From: Bombella dulcis
GTDB lineage: Bacteria > Pseudomonadota > Alphaproteobacteria > Acetobacterales > Acetobacteraceae
Reading direction: 5' to 3'
NCBI RefSeq assembly: GCF_026385505.1
Contig: NZ_JANIDV010000004.1
Location: 124,001 to 188,000, forward strand
Length of the DNA stretch: 64,000 bases
A program made the position numbers and the translations under genes. This document shows positions 1 through 10,245 of the stretch, piece by piece. How positions within the stretch are numbered: the stretch's first letter is position 1; each line of letters opens with the position of its first letter. Below the pieces are notes generated by a model. It had not been told where the DNA came from. It saw only the letters and a list, made by a program, of their open reading frames with translations, and searched no databases.

Positions 1-295
1 CAGCAGCACGGAAACCCGTACCCTGAATTTCAAGGCCCTTCTGGAAGCCCTCGGAAACACCCTTGATCATGTTGGCGAACACCGCACGGGATGTCCCCCA
101 CATCGTCCAGCTCTTGTTGGTACGGCCACCCAGCGGGGACACGGTAACCTTGCCATCGGCAATCTTCACATCAACATGAGAAGATACCGGCACGCTCAGT
201 TCACCGCGTTTACCCTTGACGCAGAACATACCGTCTTTAACAGCTGCTTCCACGCCTGCGGGGAGGTCAATAGGATACTTACCTACGCGAGACAT
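1..295 (-). CDS. rplF: 50S ribosomal protein L6 (N-terminal part, cut by window edge)
   Basis: The first 98 codons of L6 are present; the rest lies beyond position 1. The ATG at 295 opens MSRVGKYPIDLPAGVE, the usual L6 start, and KVTVSPLGGRT-like L6 sequence follows. L6 binds 23S rRNA near the sarcin-ricin loop and the factor-binding site. It sits 9 nt downstream of rpsH, the normal spc-operon order. Identification is secure although only about half of the gene is visible. Confidence 0.96.
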   Translation of the reverse strand, partial: MSRVGKYPIDLPAGVEAAVKDGMFCVKGKRGELSVPVSSHVDVKIADGKVTVSPLGGRTNKSWTMWGTSRAVFANMIKGVSEGFQKGLEIQGTGFRAA

Positions 296-304
296 ATTCC
301 CTCC

Positions 305-703
305 TTAGAAGACGCGGCAGAGGACTTCGCCACCAACATTGGCAGCCCGGGCCTCGACGTCTGAAAGAACACCACGCGGCGTGGAGAGAATGGAAACACC
401 CAGACCAGCATAGACGCGCGGCAGTTCCTTGATTTTGGAGTACACACGGCGACCCGGACGGGACACGCGATGAATCTCGCGGATCACGGGCTGGCCATCA
501 GCATACTTCAGCTCGATGCGGAACTGGGAAATGCCCTTGCGGACTTCCTCGGTGGTGTAACCGCGGATATATCCTTCGCGCTTCAGTGCCTCAAGAACAC
601 TGGCACGCAGCTTGGACGCCGGAGCAACGCAGGCAGCATGGCGGGCACGCTGAGCGTTACGGACCCGGGTGAGCATATCACCCAAAGGATCAGACATAGA
701 CAT
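305..703 (-). CDS. rpsH: 30S ribosomal protein S8
   Basis: A 132-residue protein with the S8 opening MSMSDPLGDMLTRVRNAQ and the typical C-terminal region SILSTPRGVLSDVEARAANV. S8 binds the central domain of 16S rRNA and is the translational repressor of the spc operon in enterobacteria; whether it is so here is not shown. It lies between rpsN (13 nt upstream) and rplF. Confidence 0.97.
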   Translation of the reverse strand: MSMSDPLGDMLTRVRNAQRARHAACVAPASKLRASVLEALKREGYIRGYTTEEVRKGISQFRIELKYADGQPVIREIHRVSRPGRRVYSKIKELPRVYAGLGVSILSTPRGVLSDVEARAANVGGEVLCRVF

Positions 704-716
704 TCAGACTACCCTT

Positions 717-1022
717 TTACCAGCTGGACTTGACCATGCCGGGGATCTGCCCCGTGGAAGCAAGGTCACGCAGAGCAATACGGCACAGCTCAAACTTGCG
801 GTAGTTCCCACGGGGACGACCAGTCAGTTTACAACGCAGACGTACACGGGTCTGGGACCCATTGCGTGGCAGCTTGGCCAGTTTAAGTGTCGCTTCAAAA
901 CGCTCCTCCATGGAGAGAGAGCGGTTCTTGATAGTATTTTTGAGAGCGGTCCGCTTTTCAAGGTCACGCTGCGCCATGGCAGCACGACGATTATTACGGT
1001 TCACCGCAGAGACTTTCGCCAT
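717..1022 (-). CDS. rpsN: 30S ribosomal protein S14
   Basis: A 101-residue S14 of the long, zinc-free type: no CxxC pairs are present and the length is that of proteobacterial S14. The C-terminal part, with [15 protein letters not shown] and [11 protein letters not shown], is diagnostic. S14 assembles late into the 30S head. A 131-nt spacer separates it from rplE, unusually long for this operon, and contains a hairpin. Confidence 0.97.
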   Translation of the reverse strand: MAKVSAVNRNNRRAAMAQRDLEKRTALKNTIKNRSLSMEERFEATLKLAKLPRNGSQTRVRLRCKLTGRPRGNYRKFELCRIALRDLASTGQIPGMVKSSW

Positions 1023-1092
1023 CTCGAATCTTCTCCCGGAACCTGTCAGGCCTATCCCGACGGTTTTCCAATCACCGGACTTGTAACGGAGA

Positions 1093-1116
1093 TTCCCCCC
1101 TCATGTGAAGGGGGAA
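1093..1116 (-). other. Hairpin in the rplE-rpsN spacer
   Basis: A 7-bp inverted repeat (TTCCCCC and GGGGGAA, 10-nt loop) lies between the rplE stop and the rpsN start. No T-run follows in the transcribed direction, so it is more likely an mRNA processing or stability structure than a terminator. Function is inference. Confidence 0.4.
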
Positions 1117-1153
1117 AGCCCATTTTTCCGTGATTGATACGAAAAATTGTCGC

Positions 1154-1720
1154 TCAGGACACGAACGGCAGGTCAAATGCCTTCAGAAGAGCCTTGGCTT
1201 CTTCGTCAGTCTTTGCCGTCGTCACAAAGATGATGTCCATACCACGGATGGCATCAACCCTGTCATAATCAATTTCCGGGAACACGATCTGCTCTTTCAG
1301 GCCCATGGCAAAGTTGCCACGGCCATCAAAGCCCTTGTTCGCCGGAAGACCGCGGAAGTCACGGATACGCGGCATGGCAATCGTCACCAGACGATCAAGG
1401 AACTCGTACATACGAGCCTTGCGCAGCGTCACCTTACAACCGATCGGCAACCCTTCACGAATACGGAAACCCGCAACAGCCTTGCGTGCCACAGTCTTGA
1501 CAGGCTTCTGACCAGAGATCAGGGCCATTTCTTCAACAGCGGCATCCAGCTTTTTCTGGTCAGCAGCGGCTTCACCGACACCCATGTTCAAGACAATCTT
1601 CTCGAGCTTGGGAATCTGCATGTCACTCTTATACCCGAACTGCTCACGCAGCTTAGCGCGGAGCTTGTCCTGATATTCCTGCTGCAGACGGGGCAGAACG
1701 GCATTCTTGTTATCGCTCAT
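1154..1720 (-). CDS. rplE: 50S ribosomal protein L5
   Basis: A 188-residue L5, which binds 5S rRNA and contacts the P-site tRNA in the central protuberance. The family core [16 protein letters not shown], the GCKVTLR segment and the [10 protein letters not shown] motif are all present. The start at 1720 lies 10 nt from the rplX stop, consistent with coupled translation. Nothing is unusual in the protein. Confidence 0.97.
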   Translation of the reverse strand: MSDNKNAVLPRLQQEYQDKLRAKLREQFGYKSDMQIPKLEKIVLNMGVGEAAADQKKLDAAVEEMALISGQKPVKTVARKAVAGFRIREGLPIGCKVTLRKARMYEFLDRLVTIAMPRIRDFRGLPANKGFDGRGNFAMGLKEQIVFPEIDYDRVDAIRGMDIIFVTTAKTDEEAKALLKAFDLPFVS

Positions 1721-1730
1721 CGTTCGCTCC

Positions 1731-2051
1731 TCAGCCTTCGATCACTTCGCCGGTCACCTTGGCGACACGAACCTTGCGACCATCTTCCAGAACACGGAAA
1801 CCGACGCGGGTCGGCTTGCCACTCTTCGGGTCGATCAGCTTCAGATTGGACAGATGAACCGGCATCTCACGTTCGATGATGCCACCACCCTCGCCCATGC
1901 GGTTCGGCTTGCTGTGACGCTTGGCAACAGCCACGCCACGCACGATAGCCTTCTCCACCTTCGGCAGAACGGAAAGGACCTCCCCACGCACACCGCGGGA
2001 ACGCCCTGTCAGGACCAGAACCTGATCGCCTTTTTTGATACGTGCAGCCAT
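1731..2051 (-). CDS. rplX: 50S ribosomal protein L24
   Basis: A 106-residue L24 with an N-terminal KOW motif ([19 protein letters not shown]), which initiates 50S assembly by binding the 5' region of 23S rRNA. Its start codon shares one base with the rplN stop codon (TAATG arrangement), so the two are translationally coupled. Confidence 0.97.
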   Translation of the reverse strand: MAARIKKGDQVLVLTGRSRGVRGEVLSVLPKVEKAIVRGVAVAKRHSKPNRMGEGGGIIEREMPVHLSNLKLIDPKSGKPTRVGFRVLEDGRKVRVAKVTGEVIEG

Positions 2052-2419
2052 TACAGCACCTCCGGAGCCAGGGAGATGATCTTCATGAACTTGCGGGCAC
2101 GCAGCTCACGAACAACCGGGCCAAAGATACGCGTACCAATCGGCTCCTGCTGCTTGTTCAGCAGGACGGCAGCATTCCGGTCAAAACGGATGGCAGAACC
2201 ATCAGCACGACGCACCGGGTAAGAGGTACGGACGATAACGGCCTGATGCACCTCACCCTTCTTCACCTTACCACGGGGGATCGCTTCCTTGACGGATACG
2301 ACAATGATGTCGCCGACCGAGGCAGTCTTCCTCTTGGAGCCACCCAGCACTTTGATGCACTGCACCCGACGTGCGCCGGAGTTGTCAGCCACGTCAAGGT
2401 TGGTCTCGGGATGAATCAT
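2051..2419 (-). CDS. rplN: 50S ribosomal protein L14
   Basis: A 122-residue L14, the canonical length, with [20 protein letters not shown] at the N terminus and [19 protein letters not shown] at the C terminus. L14 forms part of the intersubunit bridge B8 region. It lies 12 nt downstream of rpsQ. Confidence 0.98.
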   Translation of the reverse strand: MIHPETNLDVADNSGARRVQCIKVLGGSKRKTASVGDIIVVSVKEAIPRGKVKKGEVHQAVIVRTSYPVRRADGSAIRFDRNAAVLLNKQQEPIGTRIFGPVVRELRARKFMKIISLAPEVL

Positions 2420-2431
2420 GTGTCTACCCCC

Positions 2432-2707
2432 TTATGCGCCGACAGAAGTCGGGGCTGCACCAGCAACATCGACTCCATTGCGGGAAACGACCGTCCACGT
2501 CTTACGCTTGGAGAGCGGTGCACATTCGACAATGCGGACCACATCGCCAACCTTGCATGCATTGGCATCATCATGCGCAGCATACTTCTTGGAACGGCGG
2601 ATAAACTTCTTGTAGAGCGGGTGCATCACACGACGGTCAACAAGAACGGTAACCGTCTTGTCCATCTTGTCGCTTGTCACTCGCCCTGTCAGGACGCGCC
2701 TGGGCAT
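2432..2707 (-). CDS. rpsQ: 30S ribosomal protein S17
   Basis: S17, an OB-fold protein that binds the 5' domain of 16S rRNA. The start is placed at the ATG at 2707 ([19 protein letters not shown]) because a GAGGAG ribosome-binding site precedes it; the 16 residues encoded further upstream look unlike any S17. The protein is 91 residues, with a slightly extended C terminus (GAAPTSVGA). Confidence 0.96.
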   Translation of the reverse strand: MPRRVLTGRVTSDKMDKTVTVLVDRRVMHPLYKKFIRRSKKYAAHDDANACKVGDVVRIVECAPLSKRKTWTVVSRNGVDVAGAAPTSVGA

Positions 2708-2720
2708 CGTCCGTCTCCTC

Positions 2721-2957
2721 TCAGGACTTGGCGGCGGACGTTTTTGCGCCCGCACGGTTCTTCGACTGGGTCAGCAGCGTCTTGATACGGGCGACAGCAC
2801 GACGCACGATCTTGACACGGCTGGTGTTCTCGGACTGGCCTGTGGCCGCAGAGAAACGCTGGTTGATCTGCTCACGCTTCAGATCCAGCAGGAGAGCCTT
2901 AAGCTCATCCTCGCTCTTCGTGCGCAGCTCGGCAACCTTATAGGTCGTCTCAGCCAT
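2721..2957 (-). CDS. rpmC: 50S ribosomal protein L29
   Basis: L29, placed at the nascent-chain exit tunnel where it forms part of the docking site for SRP and trigger factor. The ATG at 2957 ([19 protein letters not shown]) is preferred to the one two codons upstream because it matches the family start. The 78-residue product has a Lys/Ala-rich tail longer than in E. coli. Confidence 0.96.
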   Translation of the reverse strand: MAETTYKVAELRTKSEDELKALLLDLKREQINQRFSAATGQSENTSRVKIVRRAVARIKTLLTQSKNRAGAKTSAAKS

Positions 2958-2959
2958 TC

Positions 2960-3376
2960 TCAAGCCTCCCCGATACGCTGAATGAACTTGGTCTTGATCG
3001 GCAGCTTCGCAGCAGCCAGACTCAGGGCCAAGCGGGCAACCTCCGGCGGAACCCCTTCAATCTCGAAGAGGATACGGCCCGGTTTCACACGGGCTGCCCA
3101 GTATTCGGGGTTACCTTTACCGGAACCCATACGCACTTCTGCAGGCTTTGTCGAGACCGGAGTATCCGGAAAAATCCGAATCCAGACACGACCAGCACGC
3201 TTCATGGCGCGCGTAATGGCACGACGGGAGGCCTCGATCTGACGAGCCGTGATACGCTCCGGCTCCAGAGCCTTCAGGCCATACGCACCGAAATTCAGCT
3301 GCGTACCGCCCTTGGCCATCCCATGAATACGGCCCTTGTGGGCCTTACGAAACTTTGTCCGCTTTGGAGAAAGCAT
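2960..3376 (-). CDS. rplP: 50S ribosomal protein L16
   Basis: A 138-residue L16 with the family start [16 protein letters not shown] and the conserved [14 protein letters not shown] loop. L16 helps position the aminoacyl-tRNA elbow near the peptidyl-transferase centre. Its stop lies 2 nt from the rpmC start. Confidence 0.98.
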   Translation of the reverse strand: MLSPKRTKFRKAHKGRIHGMAKGGTQLNFGAYGLKALEPERITARQIEASRRAITRAMKRAGRVWIRIFPDTPVSTKPAEVRMGSGKGNPEYWAARVKPGRILFEIEGVPPEVARLALSLAAAKLPIKTKFIQRIGEA

Positions 3377-3433
3377 GATTTTCTATCCTCACATCAAGCA
3401 CCTCGGATAAAAGACGGGGGAAACCCCCGCCCC

Positions 3434-4111
3434 TTAACGCTGAGGAGCCTGCTCCGCAGCACGACGGTCCTGGGCCATCGGGTCGTGAGCCAGGATCTCA
3501 CCCTTGAAGATCCAGACCTTCACGCCGCAGGAACCGTAAGTGGTGTGCGCTGTGGAAGTCCCATAATCAATGTCGGCACGCAGTGTATGCAGCGGTACAC
3601 GACCCTCGCGATACTGCTCGTCACGAGCAATCTCGGCACCACCAAGACGTCCGCTGCAGGTCACGCGGATACCCTGGGCACCCAGACGCATGGCGGACTG
3701 GATGGAACGCTTCATGGCCCGACGGAAGGCAACACGACGCTCCAGCTGCTGGGCGATGTTGTCCGCCACCAGAGTCGCATCGATTTCCGGCTTGCGGATC
3801 TCGACGATGTTCAGGGCGACATCAGCCTTGGCCATGGCACTGAGAGTCTTGCGCAGAGCATCAATGTCCTGACCCTTCTTGCCGATGATGACACCGGGAC
3901 GTGCCGCATAAATCGTCACGCGAGGCTTCTTGGCCGGACGCTCAATGACCACACGGGAAACACCGGCACCAGAAAGCTTCTTGCGCAGGAAAGCACGCAG
4001 CTTCAGGTCCTCATGCAGCAGGCGGGCATAGTCCCCACCGGCATACCAGCGGCTGTCCCATGTACGATTGACACCGAGCCGAAGCCCGATCGGATTAACC
4101 TTATGTCCCAT
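3434..4111 (-). CDS. rpsC: 30S ribosomal protein S3
   Basis: A 225-residue S3 beginning [20 protein letters not shown]. The KH domain carries the GxxG signature within [14 protein letters not shown]. The C-terminal domain includes [20 protein letters not shown], the mRNA-entry helicase region. The last residues ([14 protein letters not shown]) are a short variable tail. It lies 3 nt downstream of rplV. Confidence 0.98.
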   Translation of the reverse strand: MGHKVNPIGLRLGVNRTWDSRWYAGGDYARLLHEDLKLRAFLRKKLSGAGVSRVVIERPAKKPRVTIYAARPGVIIGKKGQDIDALRKTLSAMAKADVALNIVEIRKPEIDATLVADNIAQQLERRVAFRRAMKRSIQSAMRLGAQGIRVTCSGRLGGAEIARDEQYREGRVPLHTLRADIDYGTSTAHTTYGSCGVKVWIFKGEILAHDPMAQDRRAAEQAPQR

Positions 4112-4114
4112 AGA

Positions 4115-4540
4115 TCAGGCTGCCTTCTGCTCTTTGGAGTTCTTGCCAGCCTTCGGAGCTTCTTCAGCTTCGGCACGCTCGGCAACAACAATCTTCAGGT
4201 GACTGAAAAACTTCTCAACACGAGCAGAACGGCCACGGCCACGTGCATGGAAGCGTTTCATCACGATGGACTTGCCGACCTCAGCAGTCTTCACCACCAG
4301 CTTGTCAACATCGAGCTGGTGATTGTTCTCTGCATTGGCCACGGCACTCTCAAGAGCCTTCTTGACCTGCTGTGCAATGCGGCGACGTGAGAACGTCAGC
4401 GCAGCAATGGCCTTGCCAGCCGGCTGGTTGCGGATCGTGGCGGCAACCAGGTTCAGCTTGCGCGGGCTGACACGGATGTTGCGGGCAACAGCCTGTGCCT
4501 CTGTATCAGCCAGGGTACGGATATACTTAGGCTTACTCAT
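4115..4540 (-). CDS. rplV: 50S ribosomal protein L22
   Basis: A 141-residue L22 whose extended loop lines the exit tunnel. Conserved features include [17 protein letters not shown] and the loop [18 protein letters not shown]. The C terminus is extended by about 25 residues rich in Ala, Glu and Lys relative to E. coli, as in many alphaproteobacteria. Confidence 0.97.
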   Translation of the reverse strand: MSKPKYIRTLADTEAQAVARNIRVSPRKLNLVAATIRNQPAGKAIAALTFSRRRIAQQVKKALESAVANAENNHQLDVDKLVVKTAEVGKSIVMKRFHARGRGRSARVEKFFSHLKIVVAERAEAEEAPKAGKNSKEQKAA

Positions 4541-4542
4541 GC

Positions 4543-4821
4543 TCAGCCTCGCTTCGACTTCTTATCGGAACCATGACCGGTATAAGTACGGGTGGGTGAG
4601 AACTCACCGAACTTATGACCAACCATGTGCTCCGTAACCTGCACAGGCAGGAACTTCTGACCATTATAGACGCCGAACGTCAGCCCGACGAACTGCGGCA
4701 GGATGGTGGAACGACGGGACCAGATCTTGATCACCTCATTCCGACCCGATGCACGGGCCTTCTCAGCCTTGCCAAACAGATACCCGTCGACGAACGGGCC
4801 TTTCCAGACGGAACGTGCCAT
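4543..4821 (-). CDS. rpsS: 30S ribosomal protein S19
   Basis: A 92-residue S19, canonical in length, with [15 protein letters not shown] and the C-terminal [16 protein letters not shown]. It forms a head complex with S13. Start and stop fit tightly between rplB (16 nt) and rplV (2 nt). Confidence 0.98.
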   Translation of the reverse strand: MARSVWKGPFVDGYLFGKAEKARASGRNEVIKIWSRRSTILPQFVGLTFGVYNGQKFLPVQVTEHMVGHKFGEFSPTRTYTGHGSDKKSKRG

Positions 4822-4837
4822 CTTCTATGCCCCTCTC

Positions 4838-5668
4838 TTACTTGCCGGTTTTACGACGACGGATAATCAGGCTGTCCGTCTTCTTGTTGGTACGGGTCTT
4901 GTAGCCCTTGGTCGGCACACCCCACGGCGTGACAGGATGACGGCCACCGGAGGTACGGCCCTCACCACCACCATGCGGATGGTCAACAGGGTTCATGACC
5001 ACACCACGGTTGTGCGGACGACGACCCATCCAGCGACGGCGACCAGCCTTGCCGAAATGCTGGTTCATGTTGTCCGGGTTGGAAACCGCACCAACAGTAG
5101 CCATGCACTCGGCACGCACGATGCGCAGCTCACCGGACTGCAGCTTGATCTGTGCGTAGCCGGCATCCTTACCGACGAGCTGGGCATAGTTACCAGCAGA
5201 GCGGGCAAGCTTGCCGCCAGCACCGGGCTTCAGCTCGATGTTGTGGATGATCGTACCAACCGGCATGGAGGCCAGCGGCATGGCGTTACCCGGACGGACG
5301 TCAGCATGATGGGCAGCAACCACACGGTCACCTGCCTTCACACGCTGCGGAGCCAGAATGTAGGCCAGCTCACCATCCTCATAACGGACCAGTGCGATGA
5401 AGGCCGTACGGTTCGGGTCATATTCCAGACGTTCCACCGTGCCGACAACATCAAACTTGCGACGCTTGAAATCAACATAACGGTAGGACTGCTTGTGCCC
5501 GCCACCACGGAAACGCACGGTCGTACGCCCGTAGTTGTTACGGCCACCAGTCTTGTTCTTGCCTTCCGTAAGCTGCTTGACGGGCTTGCCCTTCCAGAGC
5601 TCGCTCCGGTCAATCAGCACGGTACCACGAGTGCTTGGTGTCGTGGGATTAAAGTGCTTCAATGCCAT
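4838..5668 (-). CDS. rplB: 50S ribosomal protein L2
   Basis: A 276-residue L2, needed for subunit association and peptidyl-transferase activity. The catalytic-region signature with [18 protein letters not shown] and its conserved histidine is intact, as is the N-terminal RNA-binding segment with [17 protein letters not shown]. The C terminus [13 protein letters not shown] is typical. Confidence 0.98.
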   Translation of the reverse strand: MALKHFNPTTPSTRGTVLIDRSELWKGKPVKQLTEGKNKTGGRNNYGRTTVRFRGGGHKQSYRYVDFKRRKFDVVGTVERLEYDPNRTAFIALVRYEDGELAYILAPQRVKAGDRVVAAHHADVRPGNAMPLASMPVGTIIHNIELKPGAGGKLARSAGNYAQLVGKDAGYAQIKLQSGELRIVRAECMATVGAVSNPDNMNQHFGKAGRRRWMGRRPHNRGVVMNPVDHPHGGGEGRTSGGRHPVTPWGVPTKGYKTRTNKKTDSLIIRRRKTGK

Positions 5669-5686
5669 GGTATCTTACCCCGCGCC

Positions 5687-6028
5687 TCAACCAAGCTTCG
5701 CTGTGAGGTCAATGGACTGACCCTCAGCAAGCTGGACATAAGCCTTCTTGATGTCAGAACGGCGACCTGGACGACCCTTGACACGCTTTGTCTTGCCCTT
5801 CTGGATCAGGGTGCTGACAGCAGCAACCTTCACGTTGAAAAGCTTCTCGACAGCGACCTTGATCTGCGGCTTCGTTGCTTCCAGAGCCACCTTGAACACA
5901 ACCTGGTTCTTTTCGGAAACCATGGTTGCCTTTTCAGTGATCAGCGGTGCACGCAGCACATCAAACAGAGCTTCCTGAGACAGGCCAGCAGCCGCCTTGC
6001 GTGCATTCAGAACTGTTTTCGTTGTCAT
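5687..6028 (-). CDS. rplW: 50S ribosomal protein L23
   Basis: A 113-residue L23, the main docking site for trigger factor and SRP at the tunnel exit. The core [20 protein letters not shown] and the [18 protein letters not shown] loop identify it. The N terminus has about 20 residues more than E. coli L23. Its ATG overlaps the rplD stop by 4 nt (ATGA). Confidence 0.97.
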   Translation of the reverse strand: MTTKTVLNARKAAAGLSQEALFDVLRAPLITEKATMVSEKNQVVFKVALEATKPQIKVAVEKLFNVKVAAVSTLIQKGKTKRVKGRPGRRSDIKKAYVQLAEGQSIDLTAKLG

Positions 6029-6639
6029 GCCAGACGCTCCTTGAGACCCTCAAGAGCGGCCTGGGTGATCACCAGAACATCATGCTTGAGAATATCGTAA
6101 ACATTGGCCCCGATCGTGGGCAGGAGATCGATCTTCGGCAGGTTGGCGATCGCACGGGCAAACGGCTGGTCAGCCACCTGGTCCACGATCAGAGCAGAAG
6201 AGCAGCCGAGAGCCTTCAGACGAACTGCAGCATCACGGGTCTTCTCAACGCCAGCCAGATCCTTCAGGATGATCAGCTTGCCTTCAGCGGCCTTCTGAGA
6301 CACGGCAGAACGCAGCCCAAGACGGCGCACCTTCTTCGGAAGGTCAAAGCCATGATCACGGACGACCGGACCATGCACGACGCCACCAGTACGGAACTGG
6401 GGAGCTCTCAGAGACCCCTGACGGGCAGAGCCTGTCCCCTTCTGGCGGTAAGGCTTCTTGGTCGTACCGGAGACGACCCCCCTGCCCAGTGTTGCATGTG
6501 TCCCGGCGCGACGCTTGGCGAGCTGCCAGTTGACGACGCGGGCCATGATGTCTTTGCGGGGAACAATCCCGAAAATCTCTTTCGGCAGTGCGACTTTGCC
6601 GTCACTTCCGTTTTCGAGGGTTTTGATATCGTATTCCAT
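6025..6639 (-). CDS. rplD: 50S ribosomal protein L4
   Basis: L4, a tunnel-constriction protein that in E. coli also represses the S10 operon. The start is set at the ATG at 6639 ([14 protein letters not shown]), the usual family start; a GTG three codons upstream overlaps the rplC stop and is the alternative. The tunnel loop with [15 protein letters not shown] is conserved. The product is about 204 residues. Confidence 0.97.
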   Translation of the reverse strand: MEYDIKTLENGSDGKVALPKEIFGIVPRKDIMARVVNWQLAKRRAGTHATLGRGVVSGTTKKPYRQKGTGSARQGSLRAPQFRTGGVVHGPVVRDHGFDLPKKVRRLGLRSAVSQKAAEGKLIILKDLAGVEKTRDAAVRLKALGCSSALIVDQVADQPFARAIANLPKIDLLPTIGANVYDILKHDVLVITQAALEGLKERLA

Positions 6640-6644
6640 ATCCC

Positions 6645-7328
6645 TCACCCGGCGGCCTCAACGGTCGCTGCCGGATAGGGCGCGTCCGCATTACGGGCCT
6701 TCTTGATTGCATCGCGAACCAGAACAACACTGTTCTTGGCACCTGGGATGGCACCGCGCACCATGATCAGGTTACGCTCTTCATCCACAGCGGCAATTTC
6801 GAGGTTTTGTGTTGTCACACGCTTGTCACCAAGGTGACCAGCCATCTTCTTGCCCTTGAAGACCTTGCCAGGATCCTGACGCTGACCTGTAGAGCCGTGA
6901 GAACGGTGACTGATGGACACACCGTGTGTGGCTTCAAGCCCGGCAAAGTTGTGGCGTTTCATGACACCAGCAAAACCTTTACCCTTGCTGCGGCCTGTGA
7001 CGTCCACCTTCTGACCAACCACGAAATGGGCGGCAGAAAGCTTTGTCCCCGGCTCCAGCACGGCATCCTCTGCCACGCGGAACTCGGCCAGCTTCTTCTT
7101 CGGCTCAACCTTCACACGGGCAAAATGCCCACGGTTCGCTTTCGTGACGTGCTTGGCCTTTGCAGCCCCCATACCGAGCTGGACAGCCGTATAGCCATCA
7201 CGCTCCTGTGTACGGGCATCCACAACCTCAACATTGTCAAGGTGCAGCACCGTCACCGGCACATGTGTGCCGTCTTCTTTAAAGAGCCGGGTCATCCCCA
7301 GCTTTTTTGCAATCAATCCGGTACGCAT
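6645..7328 (-). CDS. rplC: 50S ribosomal protein L3
   Basis: L3, one of the first proteins to bind 23S rRNA. The start at 7328 ([16 protein letters not shown]) matches the family; ten further in-frame codons upstream do not. The loop near the peptidyl-transferase centre, [19 protein letters not shown], includes the conserved glutamine that is the target of PrmB methylation in E. coli. The product is 227 residues with an Ala-rich C-terminal tail. Confidence 0.97.
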   Translation of the reverse strand: MRTGLIAKKLGMTRLFKEDGTHVPVTVLHLDNVEVVDARTQERDGYTAVQLGMGAAKAKHVTKANRGHFARVKVEPKKKLAEFRVAEDAVLEPGTKLSAAHFVVGQKVDVTGRSKGKGFAGVMKRHNFAGLEATHGVSISHRSHGSTGQRQDPGKVFKGKKMAGHLGDKRVTTQNLEIAAVDEERNLIMVRGAIPGAKNSVVLVRDAIKKARNADAPYPAATVEAAG

Positions 7329-7338
7329 CGTCTGGACC

Positions 7339-7647
7339 TTAGAGTTTAATCTCGACATCTACGCCAGCGGCGAGATCGAGCTTCATGAGGGCGTCCACGG
7401 TCTGCGGGGTCGGCTCGACAATGTCGAGCAGCCGGCGGTGAGTTCTCATCTCGAACTGCTCGCGGCTCTTCTTATCCACATGCGGTGAACGATTCACAGT
7501 AAACCGGGCAATATGCGTCGGCAGGGGGATGGGACCCCGAACCCGCGCACCCGTACGCTTCGCCGTATTGACGATCTCTTTCGTGCTGTTGTCCAGCACG
7601 CGATGATCATACGCTTTGAGGCGAATGCGGATGTTCTGGTCGTCCAT
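7339..7647 (-). CDS. rpsJ: 30S ribosomal protein S10
   Basis: A 102-residue S10 (NusE), which is also a partner of NusB in antitermination. The loop [30 protein letters not shown] is intact apart from normal variation. It is the first gene after tuf, separated by 113 nt containing a GC-rich hairpin, so an additional S10 promoter or processing site could lie here. Confidence 0.98.
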   Translation of the reverse strand: MDDQNIRIRLKAYDHRVLDNSTKEIVNTAKRTGARVRGPIPLPTHIARFTVNRSPHVDKKSREQFEMRTHRRLLDIVEPTPQTVDALMKLDLAAGVDVEIKL

Positions 7648-7708
7648 GATTTCACTTCATCCTTAATAAACCGGATGCCGTCCTACTGCATTTCTTTCAG
7701 AAATGGAA

Positions 7709-7734
7709 CCCCGGCCGAGAAAAATCGACCGGGG
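7709..7734 (-). terminator. Hairpin between tuf and rpsJ (possible attenuator)
   Basis: A 10-bp stem (CCCCGGTCGA against TCGGCCGGGG, one wobble) with a 6-nt loop lies 27 nt past the tuf stop. The bases after the stem are T-rich (TTCCATTTCT) but not a clean T-run. It may partly terminate tuf transcripts or be a processing site. Confidence 0.4.
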
Positions 7735-7760
7735 CACCAGATTCCGAAGTCGGCAGGGAC

Positions 7761-8951
<1,191 letters not shown>

Positions 8952-8968
8952 CGTCGCTCTCCAAAACC

Positions 8969-8987
8969 CTGACCCGGCAAGGGTCAG
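8969..8987 (-). other. Hairpin in the tuf 5' untranslated region
   Basis: A perfect 7-bp inverted repeat (CTGACCC and GGGTCAG, 5-nt loop) lies 18 nt upstream of the tuf ATG. It could influence tuf translation or mark a transcript end; no function is demonstrated. Confidence 0.4.
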
Positions 8988-9008
8988 AGGTATGACTGAA
9001 ACTTCATG

Positions 9009-9039
9009 CTGGCCACCCGGAAATTCGGTCAGTGGCCAG
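9009..9039 (-). terminator. GC-rich hairpin after rpsG
   Basis: An 8-bp perfect stem (CTGGCCAC and GTGGCCAG) with an inner CCG/CGG pairing starts 21 nt past the rpsG stop. It has no T-run in the transcribed direction. Its place between rpsG and tuf suggests a transcript boundary where fusA would normally be. Confidence 0.4.
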
Positions 9040-9059
9040 AAGCCCTATTACTGGTACTA

Positions 9060-9548
<489 letters not shown>

Positions 9549-9920
9549 TTATTTCGGCCGCTTGGCGCCATACAGCGAACGGCGCTGACGGCGTTTTGCG
9601 ATACCCTGCGTATCCAGCACACCACGAAGAATGTGGTAACGCACACCGGGAAGATCCTTCACGCGACCACCACGGATAAGAACGACACTATGCTCCTGGA
9701 GGTTATGCCCCTCACCCGGAATATAGCTCACCACCTCATACCCGTTGGTCAGGCGCACCTTAGCGACCTTACGCAGGGCGGAGTTCGGTTTCTTCGGCGT
9801 TACAGTATAGACACGTGTGCAAACACCACGCTTCTGCGGACATCCCTGCAGAGCAGGAACCTTGTTCCGCTTTGCGGCCGGCTCCCGGCCCTTTGCGATC
9901 AACTGGTTGATGGTCGGCAT
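9549..9920 (-). CDS. rpsL: 30S ribosomal protein S12
   Basis: S12, of 123 residues, decoding-centre protein. The ATG at 9920 ([12 protein letters not shown]) is preferred to an in-frame start eight codons upstream because all S12 proteins begin this way and a GGAAGG site precedes it. The loop [14 protein letters not shown] keeps the lysines whose substitution gives streptomycin resistance, so this is a wild-type, sensitive form by sequence. Confidence 0.97.
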   Translation of the reverse strand: MPTINQLIAKGREPAAKRNKVPALQGCPQKRGVCTRVYTVTPKKPNSALRKVAKVRLTNGYEVVSYIPGEGHNLQEHSVVLIRGGRVKDLPGVRYHILRGVLDTQGIAKRRQRRSLYGAKRPK

Positions 9921-10174
9921 GCGCCCTTCCCAATCCTTGTCCATATGCTGGCGGGAGCAACTCCCACCACGACATTCCGTTCAAACCGACATGCGGCTGA
10001 ACCGCCTGTCTTCGCACGATTGCACAGAAGAAAGGAAAGAATCTTCCCTCCTCCAAAGCTACTTGCCTCTGGACTTAACCTTTTTTTCTGAGAAACAAAA
10101 GTAGTGCCAGATGCTATTTTTTTATTCTGGGACGATTCCTTCACCTTAATAAGGGGGAACTGTCTAAGCCGCGG

Positions 10175-10203
10175 ACCCTAAGTGGGGTTGGGCCGAGAGT
10201 CAA
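10175..10203 (-). promoter_or_regulatory. Predicted sigma-70 promoter of the rpsL-rpsG unit
   Basis: On the minus strand TTGACT and TAGGGT are separated by exactly 17 nt. They lie about 255 nt upstream of the rpsL start, just after the rpoC stop. The 325-nt interval 9921-10245 holds this promoter, a hairpin and an A/T-run near 10080-10125, and no gene. The same TTGnnn-17-TAGGnn form occurs upstream of rplK and of the tRNA. Confidence 0.5.
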
Positions 10204-10205
10204 GT

Positions 10206-10225
10206 CTCCCTGCCTGCGCAGGGAG
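10206..10225 (-). terminator. Hairpin after rpoC
   Basis: A perfect 8-bp stem (CTCCCTGC and GCAGGGAG, 4-nt loop) lies 21 nt past the rpoC stop and overlaps nothing coding. There is no T-run, so it may act through Rho or be a processing site. It sits immediately upstream of the predicted rpsL promoter. Confidence 0.4.
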
Positions 10226-10245
10226 GCCTGACCAGCAGAATTTCC

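Noticed and set aside
4703-6100. 465-codon plus-strand frame opposite rplB, rplW and neighbours
   Set aside because: It spans several confirmed ribosomal genes on the other strand and has low-complexity Thr/His-rich translation.
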